Shown one piece after another: positions 8,853 through 16,408 of a DNA stretch of 64,000 nt. The first letter of the stretch is position 1; the number at the start of each line of letters is the position of its first letter. The DNA is from Flavivirga amylovorans (GTDB taxonomy: Bacteria; Bacteroidota; Bacteroidia; Flavobacteriales; Flavobacteriaceae): assembly GCF_030540875.1 (NCBI RefSeq), contig NZ_JAUOEM010000002.1:1-64000 (forward strand), given 5' to 3'. The position numbers and the translations under genes are program-made. The notes beneath the pieces are model-generated. The model saw only the letters and a list, made by a program, of their open reading frames with translations, made no database searches and was not told the DNA's origin.

Positions 8853-9255
8853 CTTCAATTACGAAACCGATTTTTCTTTAAAGAATGAAGACCTAATATC
8901 CAACTGGATTTTAAATACTATTTCTGAAGAAACACATAAACTTGAAGAAATTAATTATGTGTTTTGTGATGATGAATATCTTCATAAATTGAATGTAGAA
9001 TTTTTAAATCATGATACATTAACAGACATTATTAGCTTTGATTATTCTGTTGGGAAATTAATACAAGGAGATATTTTTATATCTATAGAAAGAGTAAAAG
9101 ATAATGCCAAAGATTTCTCTGTTTCTTTTAAAGACGAACTGAATCGAGTTATCATTCATGGCATACTTCATTACTGTGGTTATAAAGATAAAACAGATGC
9201 AGATGCTAAAGTCATGCGAGAAAAAGAAAACTATTATTTAAAACAATTAGCTTAG
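8845..9255 (+). CDS. ybeY: rRNA maturation endoribonuclease YbeY
   Basis: YbeY acts in 16S rRNA 3'-end maturation and ribosome quality control. The 136-residue protein has the UPF0054 layout: N-L-D-T/D-I-I-S-F-D in the middle (here T-L-T-D-I-I-S-F-D-Y), G-D-I-F-I-S, and the metal site H-G-I-L-H-Y-C-G-Y-K-D. In the classical motif (H-G-x-L-H-L-x-G-Y-D-H) the third ligand is histidine; here the position is Asp, with Lys before it. From memory, Bacteroidota YbeY proteins often read G-Y-K-D, so this looks lineage-typical rather than broken. It overlaps the DUF4175 gene by 8 bases and is followed by the mnmG promoter region. Confidence 0.95.
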   Translation: MINFNYETDFSLKNEDLISNWILNTISEETHKLEEINYVFCDDEYLHKLNVEFLNHDTLTDIISFDYSVGKLIQGDIFISIERVKDNAKDFSVSFKDELNRVIIHGILHYCGYKDKTDADAKVMREKENYYLKQLA

Positions 9256-9405
9256 TATAAAACAATAATTTCAAAGTAACATTTTGAGATTTCTATTTAA
9301 AATATCTTTCTCTCATAATTATAGATTCTTAAAGCATATAGTTATTAACCTATTAAAACTATAGGTAAAGTAGGAGTATAAAAAATATGTTTTACAGAAA
9401 CGACG

Positions 9406-9413
9406 TATATTTG
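9406..9413 (+). promoter_or_regulatory. Candidate -7 box of mnmG
   Basis: TATATTTG matches TAnnTTTG and lies 60 bases before the mnmG start. No TTG is found at the expected -33 distance. The parS-like palindrome at 9433-9448 would sit in the 5' leader of this transcript. Confidence 0.4.
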
Positions 9414-9432
9414 CAAACTTAAATTATTGATA

Positions 9433-9448
9433 TGTTCCACGTGGAACA
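9433..9448. promoter_or_regulatory. parS-like ParB-binding site 1
   Basis: TGTTCCACGTGGAACA is a perfect 16-bp palindrome with the CACGTG centre of chromosomal parS sites. It matches the form described in Pseudomonas (TGTTCCACGTGGAACA/C) and is close to the Bacillus consensus TGTTNCACGTGAAACA. ParB loads here to organise the origin region for segregation. The neighbouring mnmG (gidA) gene is a classical origin-proximal gene. Confidence 0.8.
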
Positions 9449-9472
9449 ACCATCTGTTTAAAATAAAAAATT

Positions 9473-11344
9473 ATGTTTAACGAAGTGTATGATGTTATAG
9501 TTGTAGGAGCAGGACACGCAGGGAGCGAAGCTGCTGCTGCTGCTGCAAATATGGGTAGCAAAACACTACTTGTTACTATGAACCTACAAAACATTGCTCA
9601 AATGTCTTGTAACCCAGCTATGGGAGGTATCGCAAAAGGACAAATAGTTAGAGAGATTGATGCGCTTGGTGGGTATAGTGGTATTGTATCTGACACCTCT
9701 GCTATACAATTTAAAATGCTAAACAAATCCAAAGGACCTGCTATGTGGAGTCCGAGAGTACAGAGCGACAGAATGCGCTTTGCTGAGGATTGGCGTTTAC
9801 TTTTAGAAGGAACTCCTAATCTTGATTTTTATCAGGAAATGGTATCTGGCTTGGTAGTAGAAAAAGGAAGAATTACTGGTGTAAAAACATCTTTAGGAAT
9901 TGAAATAAAAGCCAAATCTGTAGTCTTAACCAATGGTACTTTTTTAAATGGATTAATTCATATTGGAGATAAAAATTTTGGAGGAGGTAGAGCGGGTGAA
10001 AAAGCAGCAACTGGAATTACAGAACAGTTAGTTGCTCTAGGTTTTGAATCTGGAAGAATGAAAACAGGTACACCTCCAAGAGTTGATGGCCGTAGTTTAG
10101 ACTATTCCAAAATGGTTGAACAACCAGGTGATGATAGCCCAGAAAAATTCTCTTATTTAGATATTACAAAACCACTAGAAAATCAACGTTCATGTCATAT
10201 GACCTACACAAGTCTTGAAGTACATGATTTGCTTCGTGAAGGTTTTGATAGGTCTCCAATGTTTAATGGTAGAATTAAAAGTTTAGGCCCTCGTTATTGT
10301 CCATCTATTGAAGATAAGATTAATCGATTTGCAGATAAAGATAGACATCAATTATTTATAGAACCTGAAGGATGGAATACCTGTGAAGTTTATGTAAATG
10401 GCTTCTCAACATCGCTTCCAGAAGATGTCCAATTTAAAGCATTACGATCTGTAGTTGGTTTTGAAAATGTAAAGTTTTTTAGGCCAGGTTATGCTATCGA
10501 ATATGATTACTTTCCACCTACACAATTAAAACACACTTTAGAAACCAAGCTTGTAGACGGTCTATATTTTGCAGGTCAGATTAATGGAACAACTGGTTAT
10601 GAAGAAGCCGCATCTCAAGGATTAATGGCTGGTATAAATGCCAGTTTAAAGGTTCAAGAAAAAGAAGCATTCACTCTTAAAAGAGATGAAGCTTATATTG
10701 GTGTTTTAATAGATGATCTCATTACAAAAGGTACAGAAGAGCCATATAGAATGTTTACATCTAGAGCAGAATATAGAACATTATTGCGTCAAGATAATGC
10801 AGATTTAAGATTAACACCTAAGGGTTTTGAACTTGGTTTGGCAAGTGAAAAGCGCTTAAGAAGAATGGAACAAAAACACAACGATGCAGAAAAATTTGTA
10901 GCATTCTTTTCTAAAACAAGTGTGAAGCCCGAAGAAGCAAATCCTGTTTTAGAATCTAAAGGGTCTGCTTTAGTTAAACAATCTGATAAGATGTTTAAGA
11001 TCTTTTCTAGACCAAATATTACAATTGATGATGTACGAAAATTTAAAGCTGTCGAACAATATATTCAAGAAAATAATCTAGATAATGAAGTCATAGAGCA
11101 GGCAGAAATTCAAGTAAAATATTCTGGTTATATAGCCAAAGAAAAAAATAATGCAGATAAATTAAGTAGGTTAGAGTACGTAAAAATTCCAGAGAATTTT
11201 GATTACTCAAAAATTAAATCGATGAGTTTTGAAGCACGCGAAAAACTAAAAAATATACAACCAACAACCGTATCTCAAGCATCAAGAATTAGTGGTGTTT
11301 CTCCTAATGATATTTCAGTATTATTAGTTTATATGGGCCGGTAA
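9473..11344 (+). CDS. mnmG: tRNA U34 carboxymethylaminomethyl-modifying enzyme subunit MnmG
   Basis: MnmG (GidA), with MnmE, installs the cmnm5 group on U34 of several tRNAs using FAD, NADH, glycine and methylene-THF. The 623-residue protein shows the FAD-binding start V-V-G-A-G-H-A-G-S-E-A-A, the C-N-P-A-M-G-G-I-A-K-G motif, the G-T-P-P-R-V-D-G segment and the T-S-R-A-E-Y-R motif, followed by the helical C-terminal domain that binds MnmE and tRNA. Length and order are normal. It is flanked on both sides by parS-like palindromes (9433-9448 and 11353-11368). It is not in an operon with its 3' neighbour, a methyltransferase 319 bases away. Confidence 0.98.
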   Translation: MFNEVYDVIVVGAGHAGSEAAAAAANMGSKTLLVTMNLQNIAQMSCNPAMGGIAKGQIVREIDALGGYSGIVSDTSAIQFKMLNKSKGPAMWSPRVQSDRMRFAEDWRLLLEGTPNLDFYQEMVSGLVVEKGRITGVKTSLGIEIKAKSVVLTNGTFLNGLIHIGDKNFGGGRAGEKAATGITEQLVALGFESGRMKTGTPPRVDGRSLDYSKMVEQPGDDSPEKFSYLDITKPLENQRSCHMTYTSLEVHDLLREGFDRSPMFNGRIKSLGPRYCPSIEDKINRFADKDRHQLFIEPEGWNTCEVYVNGFSTSLPEDVQFKALRSVVGFENVKFFRPGYAIEYDYFPPTQLKHTLETKLVDGLYFAGQINGTTGYEEAASQGLMAGINASLKVQEKEAFTLKRDEAYIGVLIDDLITKGTEEPYRMFTSRAEYRTLLRQDNADLRLTPKGFELGLASEKRLRRMEQKHNDAEKFVAFFSKTSVKPEEANPVLESKGSALVKQSDKMFKIFSRPNITIDDVRKFKAVEQYIQENNLDNEVIEQAEIQVKYSGYIAKEKNNADKLSRLEYVKIPENFDYSKIKSMSFEAREKLKNIQPTTVSQASRISGVSPNDISVLLVYMGR

Positions 11345-11352
11345 TTTTTAAT

Positions 11353-11368
11353 TGTTCCACGTGGAACG
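11353..11368. promoter_or_regulatory. parS-like ParB-binding site 2
   Basis: TGTTCCACGTGGAACG, starting 8 bases after the mnmG stop, matches site 1 in 15 of 16 positions; the inner 14 bases are a perfect palindrome. Two sites 1.9 kb apart make chance occurrence unlikely. Confidence 0.75.
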
Positions 11369-11431
11369 TTTCATTTTAAATTCAAAAAGTTGATTCCAAC
11401 ATTATTAGTTGATAGTTTAATAACAAAATAA

Positions 11432-11590
11432 GTTAATTATAAGAAAAAAAATTCTCAAGAAAAGTGTATTGAATTCTTAAATTGGGTTGATAAAAATCAT
11501 CCAGAAGTTAAAGCTTTTATATATGATCAAACTGAAAAAAGTGCAATAAGATATTTAAAAGCTATTAATTTATATCAAGAAACTAACTAG
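11432..11590 (+). pseudogene. Remnant of a small gene without start
   Basis: An open frame of 53 codons reads like real protein (residues such as C-I-E-F-L-N-W-V-D-K-N-H-P-E-V-K-A-F then S-A-I-R-Y-L-K-A) but has no usable start codon; an in-frame stop lies just upstream at 11429-11431. It is probably the C-terminal remnant of a decayed gene between mnmG and the methyltransferase. I do not recognise the family. Confidence 0.4.
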
Positions 11591-11663
11591 AAAATTAATT
11601 CATTATATATTACACTTATAGATTATATTTTCCTTTTATTAAATAAATATTAGAATAACCTTA

Positions 11664-12515
11664 ATGAAAAATAGTTCCCCTTATTTAACTGTAAAAGATC
11701 ATTCAGTTTCTAGTGAAACATTTAAATTAATTCAAAATAATGAATACGGTTTTCTAGAAACGATCCCTCAACCTTCTTTAGAAAAATTACCAGATTATTA
11801 TAAAAGTGAAGATTATATTTCTCATACAGATTCTCAACGAAATTTATTTGAAAAAGCATATCATATAGTTAGAAGTATCTCTTTAAAAAAGAAACTAAAA
11901 CTAATCAATTCTTTTTCTTCTGAAAGCAAAAATCTTTTAGACATAGGATGTGGAACTGGTGATTTTTTACAGACAGCTAAACAAAATAATTGGATAATCT
12001 CGGGAATAGAACCTAATCAAGAAGCCCGTAATATTGCAAACAAAAAGACAAATGATTCTGTTTTTGAAATAGAACAACTTTTAAAATTTAAACCAGCGAG
12101 CTTTGATGTTATTACGCTATGGCATGTATTAGAACATTTACCTAATTTAGAAAATCACATTTCAATTTTTAAAACATTATTAAAACCAAACGGTACTTTA
12201 ATAATAGCTGTTCCTAATTATAAAAGTTACGATGCTAAACATTATAAAGAATTTTGGGCAGCTTACGATGTTCCAAGACATCTTTGGCATTTTAATAAAA
12301 CATCCATATCTAAATTAGTTTTAAAAGCTTCTATGAAAGTCATAAAAATAAAACCAATGTTTTTTGATGCGTTTTATGTAAGCTTACTTTCAGAAAAATA
12401 TAAGCATGGAAAAATGAATCCAATTAAAGGTTTTTGGATAGGATTTATCTCAAATTTAAAAGCTATCAAGTCTAAAGAGGCATCTTCTTTAATTTATATC
12501 ATCAAAAACAGCTAA
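11664..12515 (+). CDS. Class I SAM-dependent methyltransferase
   Basis: A 283-residue protein with the Methyltransf_23 arrangement: motif I as L-L-D-I-G-C-G-T-G-D-F (about residues 93-103), the acidic ribose-binding end of strand 2 in I-S-G-I-E-P-N, and the later motifs F-D-V-I-T-L-W-H-V-L-E-H-L and L-K-P-N-G-T-L-I-I-A-V-P-N. It also carries an N-terminal segment of about 80 residues found in homologues that act on polyprenyl or sugar-like substrates. The substrate cannot be told; relatives in Bacteroidota are simply annotated as methyltransferases. It stands alone, 229 bases before the OmpH-like gene, which has its own promoter. Confidence 0.88.
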   Translation: MKNSSPYLTVKDHSVSSETFKLIQNNEYGFLETIPQPSLEKLPDYYKSEDYISHTDSQRNLFEKAYHIVRSISLKKKLKLINSFSSESKNLLDIGCGTGDFLQTAKQNNWIISGIEPNQEARNIANKKTNDSVFEIEQLLKFKPASFDVITLWHVLEHLPNLENHISIFKTLLKPNGTLIIAVPNYKSYDAKHYKEFWAAYDVPRHLWHFNKTSISKLVLKASMKVIKIKPMFFDAFYVSLLSEKYKHGKMNPIKGFWIGFISNLKAIKSKEASSLIYIIKNS

Positions 12516-12690
12516 AACCTATTTAAAGTTAGTTGAATTAATCTAAACCATATAAAACAACCAAATACTAGTCTGTTTTTTAAAAGTCTCTTAAATCGTT
12601 TTAAATAGCTTCATTTTAAATAGATAATACTTATTTATATCTATAGTTAGTATAAAATTTCATTATAATCTAAATTCAAAATAATTCTGC

Positions 12691-12720
12691 TTTGAATTTT
12701 AAGCTACTTTAGTATTTTTG
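12691..12720 (+). promoter_or_regulatory. Promoter of the OmpH-like gene
   Basis: TTTG (12691-12694), an 18-base spacer, then TATTTTTG (12713-12720) match the Flavobacterium consensus TTG-N17..23-TAnnTTTG closely. The start codon is at 12744, leaving a leader of about 17 bases. Confidence 0.65.
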
Positions 12721-12743
12721 TTCAGATTTTAAAAAACAATAAA

Positions 12744-13259
12744 ATGAAAAATATACTTTATGTATTATTAGTAGCCTTAGCTTTTACTTCTTGTCAAAAA
12801 GAAAAAAAAATAGCTTTTATAGATAATGGAAAAGTAATAAACGATTATCAAGAGAAAAAAGATGTAGAAGCTAGATTTCAAAAAAAACAAGAAGCCTTTA
12901 CAAAGAAATTTGATAGTATTGAACAAATGTTCAAATTGGAAGTACAACAGTTTCAAAATAACGCAAAAAAACTATCACAGTCTAAAGCTCAAGAAAAATA
13001 CCAAGAACTTGGTCAAAAACAACAATTCATAGAGCAGCAAAAACAAATTGAAGCACAACAATTCCAACAGTCATTTCAAACAGAAATTGATTCTTTAATA
13101 GTAAAAGTTAAAGATTATGTGCATGATTATGGAAAAACTAATGGCTATACTTATATTTTAGGAACTAGTGATGCCGCAGCTACAGTTCTTTATGGAACAG
13201 ATGAAAATAATTTAACAAAAACTGTTTTAGATGCTTTGAACGAAGCTTATAAAAAATAG
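12744..13259 (+). CDS. OmpH/Skp-family lipoprotein
   Basis: OmpH/Skp proteins are periplasmic chaperones that hold unfolded outer-membrane proteins. This 171-residue member starts with a lipoprotein signal (hydrophobic stretch, lipobox A-F-T-S-C with Cys at about 17), then the conserved start K-I-A-F-I-D-N-G-K-V-I, a long Gln/Lys-rich coiled coil (about 40-125) forming the tentacles, and the closing strand T-Y-I-L-G-T-S-D. Bacteroidota usually have several such genes; this copy is single, not next to bamA, and being a lipoprotein would be membrane-tethered. It has a good promoter (12691-12720) and a clear terminator (13285-13310), so it is monocistronic. Confidence 0.9.
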   Translation: MKNILYVLLVALAFTSCQKEKKIAFIDNGKVINDYQEKKDVEARFQKKQEAFTKKFDSIEQMFKLEVQQFQNNAKKLSQSKAQEKYQELGQKQQFIEQQKQIEAQQFQQSFQTEIDSLIVKVKDYVHDYGKTNGYTYILGTSDAAATVLYGTDENNLTKTVLDALNEAYKK

Positions 13260-13284
13260 AAAATCAAAAATTAATAAATTTATT

Positions 13285-13310
13285 AATCCTGGCTTCGGCT
13301 GGGATTTTTT
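13285..13310 (+). terminator. Rho-independent terminator of the OmpH-like gene
   Basis: A 9-bp stem (13285-13293 with 13298-13306, including two G-T pairs) is capped by a TTCG tetraloop and followed by a T-run, starting 25 bases after the stop codon. A textbook terminator. Confidence 0.85.
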
Positions 13311-13421
13311 GTTTCAACAATTTAAAGCCTTATTATACAATTTAAATAAGTAAGATTTTTCCTAATATTAAAAAATTTCTATTTATTTAGAAACATTTTA
13401 CAAACGCTAAGTATTAATAAT

Positions 13422-13665
13422 TTATTCAACTACTAATTCCTTAGTAGTTTTATCATCTACAGCTTCTCCATTTATATCAATACCTATATATTTCCACGAA
13501 CTAGATATATTTTTATAAGTAGATTATCTAAAGATTACTTTAATACCATCTGAAGAAAGAAAGACACTGAACCTAACTTATAAACAATATCTTTCTAATT
13601 GAAATCTGATCGACAGCTTCGTAATAAGTATAAAGGTTCAGTTAAATTTCACTAACACTAAAATT
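13422..13665 (-). pseudogene. Decayed gene fragment
   Basis: On the minus strand the stretch ending at a stop (13422-13424) reads W-K-Y-I-G-I-D-I-N-G-E-A-V-D-D-K, and further upstream S-S-D-G-I-K-V-I-F and K-D-I-V-Y-K-L-G-S-V-S-F appear in shifting frames, separated by stops. This looks like the degraded 3' half of a gene for a small exported protein. The family is not recognised. It occupies the left part of the gene-poor tract before rpiB. Confidence 0.35.
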
Positions 13666-13669
13666 AGAA

Positions 13670-14350
13670 TTAGCTTTATTATATTTAAAAGAAAAATTGA
13701 AATAAAAACAGATGAATGAGAGTTATCCACATTATATATTATAATACTATTTTCTTTTTAAAATTTAAAAAAACAATGGTGGTTATTATAGTATGTTAAT
13801 AGCTAGGATAACTTTTTTAAGTTTTGTTTTGATAATAATTAATTTACGTTCTATTAATGGTTTATTAACAATAGAATTTATTTTAATAAGTTCATCTTTA
13901 ATGATTTTAAACTTTATATACACAGTTGTTAACAACCAATATTAACTACTTTTTCTAATAACTATTTTATTTTTTTGTGTTCACATCTAATAATTTTGGT
14001 CTGATAACATTGCCAAAAAAAATGATTTAAATTTTTGGTAAACTCACGTGAGTTTTTGATTGGAAAAATAAATGGAATAACAATATTTTTCTTTTAGAAA
14101 GTAATGAACACTTATTAACAAGTAATGAATATAATAACACACATTGTTAACTACAGATTTGTACTTAAAGCTATCGACTTTTATTTGAAACCTTGGTATC
14201 TTTTTTAATAATGATGTTTATCAATTAGTTATAACCCTATCCTTGTTCTTTATTCAAATAGTGAAGTAGTCTTATTATGTATAAGTAAAGACATTATAGA
14301 TTTTTAATATATAGTTAGTACCTTTATACCTTATAAAAATAAGATAATAA
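13670..14350. other. Candidate chromosomal replication origin (oriC)
   Basis: About 680 bases of very AT-rich DNA without a reading frame, between a decayed gene and rpiB. It contains a perfect DnaA box TTATCCACA (13723-13731), an 8/9 match ATATACACA (13916-13924), a perfect 12-bp palindrome GTTGTTAACAAC (13925-13936), repeated TTAACA units (about 13864, 13930, 14114, 14145) and a perfect 16-bp palindrome AAACTCACGTGAGTTT (14040-14055) with the CACGTG centre of parS. Two parS-like sites and mnmG lie 2-4 kb away and rnpA 7 kb away, all classical origin neighbours. dnaA itself is not in the window and only one consensus box is present, so this remains a candidate. Confidence 0.4.
13723..13731 (+). 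promoter_or_regulatory. DnaA box
   Basis: TTATCCACA is the exact high-affinity DnaA binding sequence of E. coli and most bacteria, here in a non-coding AT-rich tract. Confidence 0.5.
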
Positions 14351-14354
14351 AATC

Positions 14355-14789
14355 ATGACAATTTCTATAGGAAACGATCACGCAGGAACAGATTATAAAT
14401 TTGCTATAAAACAGTATTTAGAAGACAAAGGATATACTGTTAATAATTACGGAACCGATGCAAATGATAGCGTAGACTACCCAGATTTTGTACATCCTGT
14501 GGCACAAGATGTTGAGAATAAAAAAGTAGATTTTGGTATTCTAATTTGTGGTAGTGCTAATGGTGTTGCTATGACAGCAAATAAATACCAACATGTGCGT
14601 GCTGGTTTATGTTGGACCAAAGAAATTGTGGAACTTATCAGACAACACAATAATGCCAATATATTATGTATTCCAGCTCGCTATACTGCTATACCGCAAG
14701 CATTACAGATGGTAGAAACGTTTTTAAATACAGAATTTGAAGGAGGTAGGCATCAAAATAGAATAGATAAAATTCCGTTATCTTGTTAA
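14355..14789 (+). CDS. rpiB: Ribose 5-phosphate isomerase B
   Basis: RpiB interconverts ribose 5-phosphate and ribulose 5-phosphate in the pentose phosphate pathway. The 144-residue protein has the LacAB/RpiB fold signature: I-G-N-D-H-A-G at the start (D8, H9), the catalytic cysteine C65 in G-I-L-I-C-G-S-A-N-G, and R-x-H-N-N-A-N-I-L near residue 97. Length is normal for the family. It is monocistronic, placed directly after the candidate origin tract. A TACCTTTA sequence at 14319-14326 is a possible weak -7 box. Confidence 0.96.
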   Translation: MTISIGNDHAGTDYKFAIKQYLEDKGYTVNNYGTDANDSVDYPDFVHPVAQDVENKKVDFGILICGSANGVAMTANKYQHVRAGLCWTKEIVELIRQHNNANILCIPARYTAIPQALQMVETFLNTEFEGGRHQNRIDKIPLSC

Positions 14790-14962
14790 CACAAATAAAA
14801 TTATAATAACACATCTAAATTGTTTACCCAATCAAGTTGAGCACAGGTCTTTTTTACTATAATTTCGCTAAAAATAGAAACAGTAACTAAGGCTATGCTT
14901 TAGATTATAACTTAAAATAATTCAATTTCTTTATGCATTATTATATATTTAAATTGTTATAA

Positions 14963-15880
14963 ATGGGTCATTCACATACTCATAATCATCACCATTCTCA
15001 TAACGACTTAAAAGGGCGTAACCTTTTTATATCTATTTTATTAAATATATTAATTACTGTTGCTCAGGTAGTAGGCGGTATTGTTTCTGGTAGTTTAGCA
15101 TTGTTAAGTGACGCATTGCATAATTTTAGTGATGTGCTTTCTTTAGTGGTAAGTTATATAGCTAATAAATTATCGAAAAAAAAAGCGTCTATTCATAGAA
15201 CATTTGGATATAAACGTGCAGAAATTTTAGCAGCATTTATAAATGCATCTACGTTAATAATCGTTGCCGTTTTGTTAATAATAGAAGCTATAAAAAGATT
15301 TCAAAATCCTGAAGAAATAGCATCTGATTTAGTTATTTGGTTATCTCTTTTAGGCATCGTAGCTAATGGTTTTAGTGTGCTTTTATTAAAAAAAGATTCT
15401 GAGGCTAATATGAATATGAAAAGTGCCTATCTACATTTATTAACAGACATGATGGCCAGTATAGCTGTACTAATAGGTGGTTTGCTAATGAAGTATTACC
15501 AATTATATTGGGTAGATAGTGTATTAACATTTGCTATAGCACTCTATTTAATTTGGATGGGTTTCGACTTATTAAAAACGTCCACAAAAGTTTTAATGCT
15601 ATTTACACCAGATGATATTCCTATAAAACAAATAGTGGCAGAAATCAATGCTTTCGATAGTATTAAAAATGTCCACCACGTTCATGTATGGCAATTAAAC
15701 GAAGAAGAAATTCATTTAGAAGCACATATCGATTTTAATAATGATATTACCTTGTCTGAATTTGATATTGTTTTACATGAGATAGAACATTTAGTGTACA
15801 ATAAATACGATATAAATCACGTAAATATTCAGCCTGAGTTTGGTAAGGATGATGCTAAAGATGTGATTGTACAGGATTGA
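14963..15880 (+). CDS. Cation diffusion facilitator (Zn2+/Cd2+ efflux)
   Basis: A 305-residue inner-membrane antiporter that exports zinc, cadmium or cobalt against protons. It starts with a His-rich metal-binding tail (M-G-H-S-H-T-H-N-H-H-H), then six membrane helices. The transport site is formed by S-D-A-L-H-N-F-S-D in helix 2 (D50, H53, D57) and H-L-L-T-D in helix 5 (H158, D162), the HxxxD pair typical of zinc/cadmium CDFs such as ZitB/CzcD. The cytoplasmic C-terminal domain carries H-H-V-H-V-W and other histidines for dimer metal binding. No regulator is adjacent. Metal choice between Zn and Cd cannot be settled from sequence. Confidence 0.95.
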   Translation: MGHSHTHNHHHSHNDLKGRNLFISILLNILITVAQVVGGIVSGSLALLSDALHNFSDVLSLVVSYIANKLSKKKASIHRTFGYKRAEILAAFINASTLIIVAVLLIIEAIKRFQNPEEIASDLVIWLSLLGIVANGFSVLLLKKDSEANMNMKSAYLHLLTDMMASIAVLIGGLLMKYYQLYWVDSVLTFAIALYLIWMGFDLLKTSTKVLMLFTPDDIPIKQIVAEINAFDSIKNVHHVHVWQLNEEEIHLEAHIDFNNDITLSEFDIVLHEIEHLVYNKYDINHVNIQPEFGKDDAKDVIVQD

Positions 15881-15887
15881 TAATTAA

Positions 15888-15935
15888 TGTCATTCATAGC
15901 AAAGCGAACTTGTCTGCCGTAGGTAGAGAATCTCA
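15888..15935. repeat. TGTCATTC-type dispersed repeat
   Basis: Begins TGTCATTCATAGCAAAGCG and ends with GAGAATCTC, the same elements seen at 38018-38115 and 49738-49817. Located between the cation exporter and the acetyltransferase. Confidence 0.5.
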
Positions 15936-15954
15936 AAATGATTAGCTCAAAAAT

Positions 15955-16407
15955 ATGGATAACATGTTAAGAATAGAAGTAAAAACATTCGAAGAATTAA
16001 CAAAACAAGAACTATATAGTTTATTACAAATACGAAGTGAAGTCTTTGTAGTAGAGCAAGATTGTGTATATCAGGATATTGATGGAAAAGACCAAAAAGC
16101 ATTACATGTTTTAGGTTTTAAAGAACATAAACTAGTCGCCTATACACGTATTTTTAAACCAGGTGATTATTTTAAAGAACCTAGTATTGGCAGAGTTGTG
16201 GTGATTAAAAGTGAACGTGCTTACAAATATGGCTATGATATCATGAAAACATCAATTAAAGCCATTACAGAGCACTTTAATACATCTTTAATAAAAATAT
16301 CAGCACAAGTCTATTTAAAGAAATTCTATGCTAATTTGGGCTTTACAGCTATTGGAGAAGAATATTTAGAAGATGATATTCCGCACATTGCTATGATTAA
16401 AGAATAA
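15955..16407 (+). CDS. GNAT acetyltransferase, ElaA family
   Basis: A 150-residue protein matching ElaA-type GNATs: L-L-Q-I-R-S-E-V-F-V-V-E-Q near the start, Y-Q-D-I-D-G-K-D, the acetyl-CoA pyrophosphate loop region I-G-R-V-V-V-(13)-G-Y-D-I-M, and the closing F-Y-A-N-L-G-F-T-A-I-G-E-E-Y-L-E-D-D-I-P-H. The substrate of ElaA proteins is not known. It converges on the LRR surface-protein gene with a single base between the stops, so the two transcripts overlap at their ends. Confidence 0.92.
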   Translation: MDNMLRIEVKTFEELTKQELYSLLQIRSEVFVVEQDCVYQDIDGKDQKALHVLGFKEHKLVAYTRIFKPGDYFKEPSIGRVVVIKSERAYKYGYDIMKTSIKAITEHFNTSLIKISAQVYLKKFYANLGFTAIGEEYLEDDIPHIAMIKE

Positions 16408-16408
16408 A

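Noticed and set aside
13980-13996. Reverse DnaA box near TGTGTTCACA
   Set aside because: Too many mismatches to TTATNCACA to be counted.
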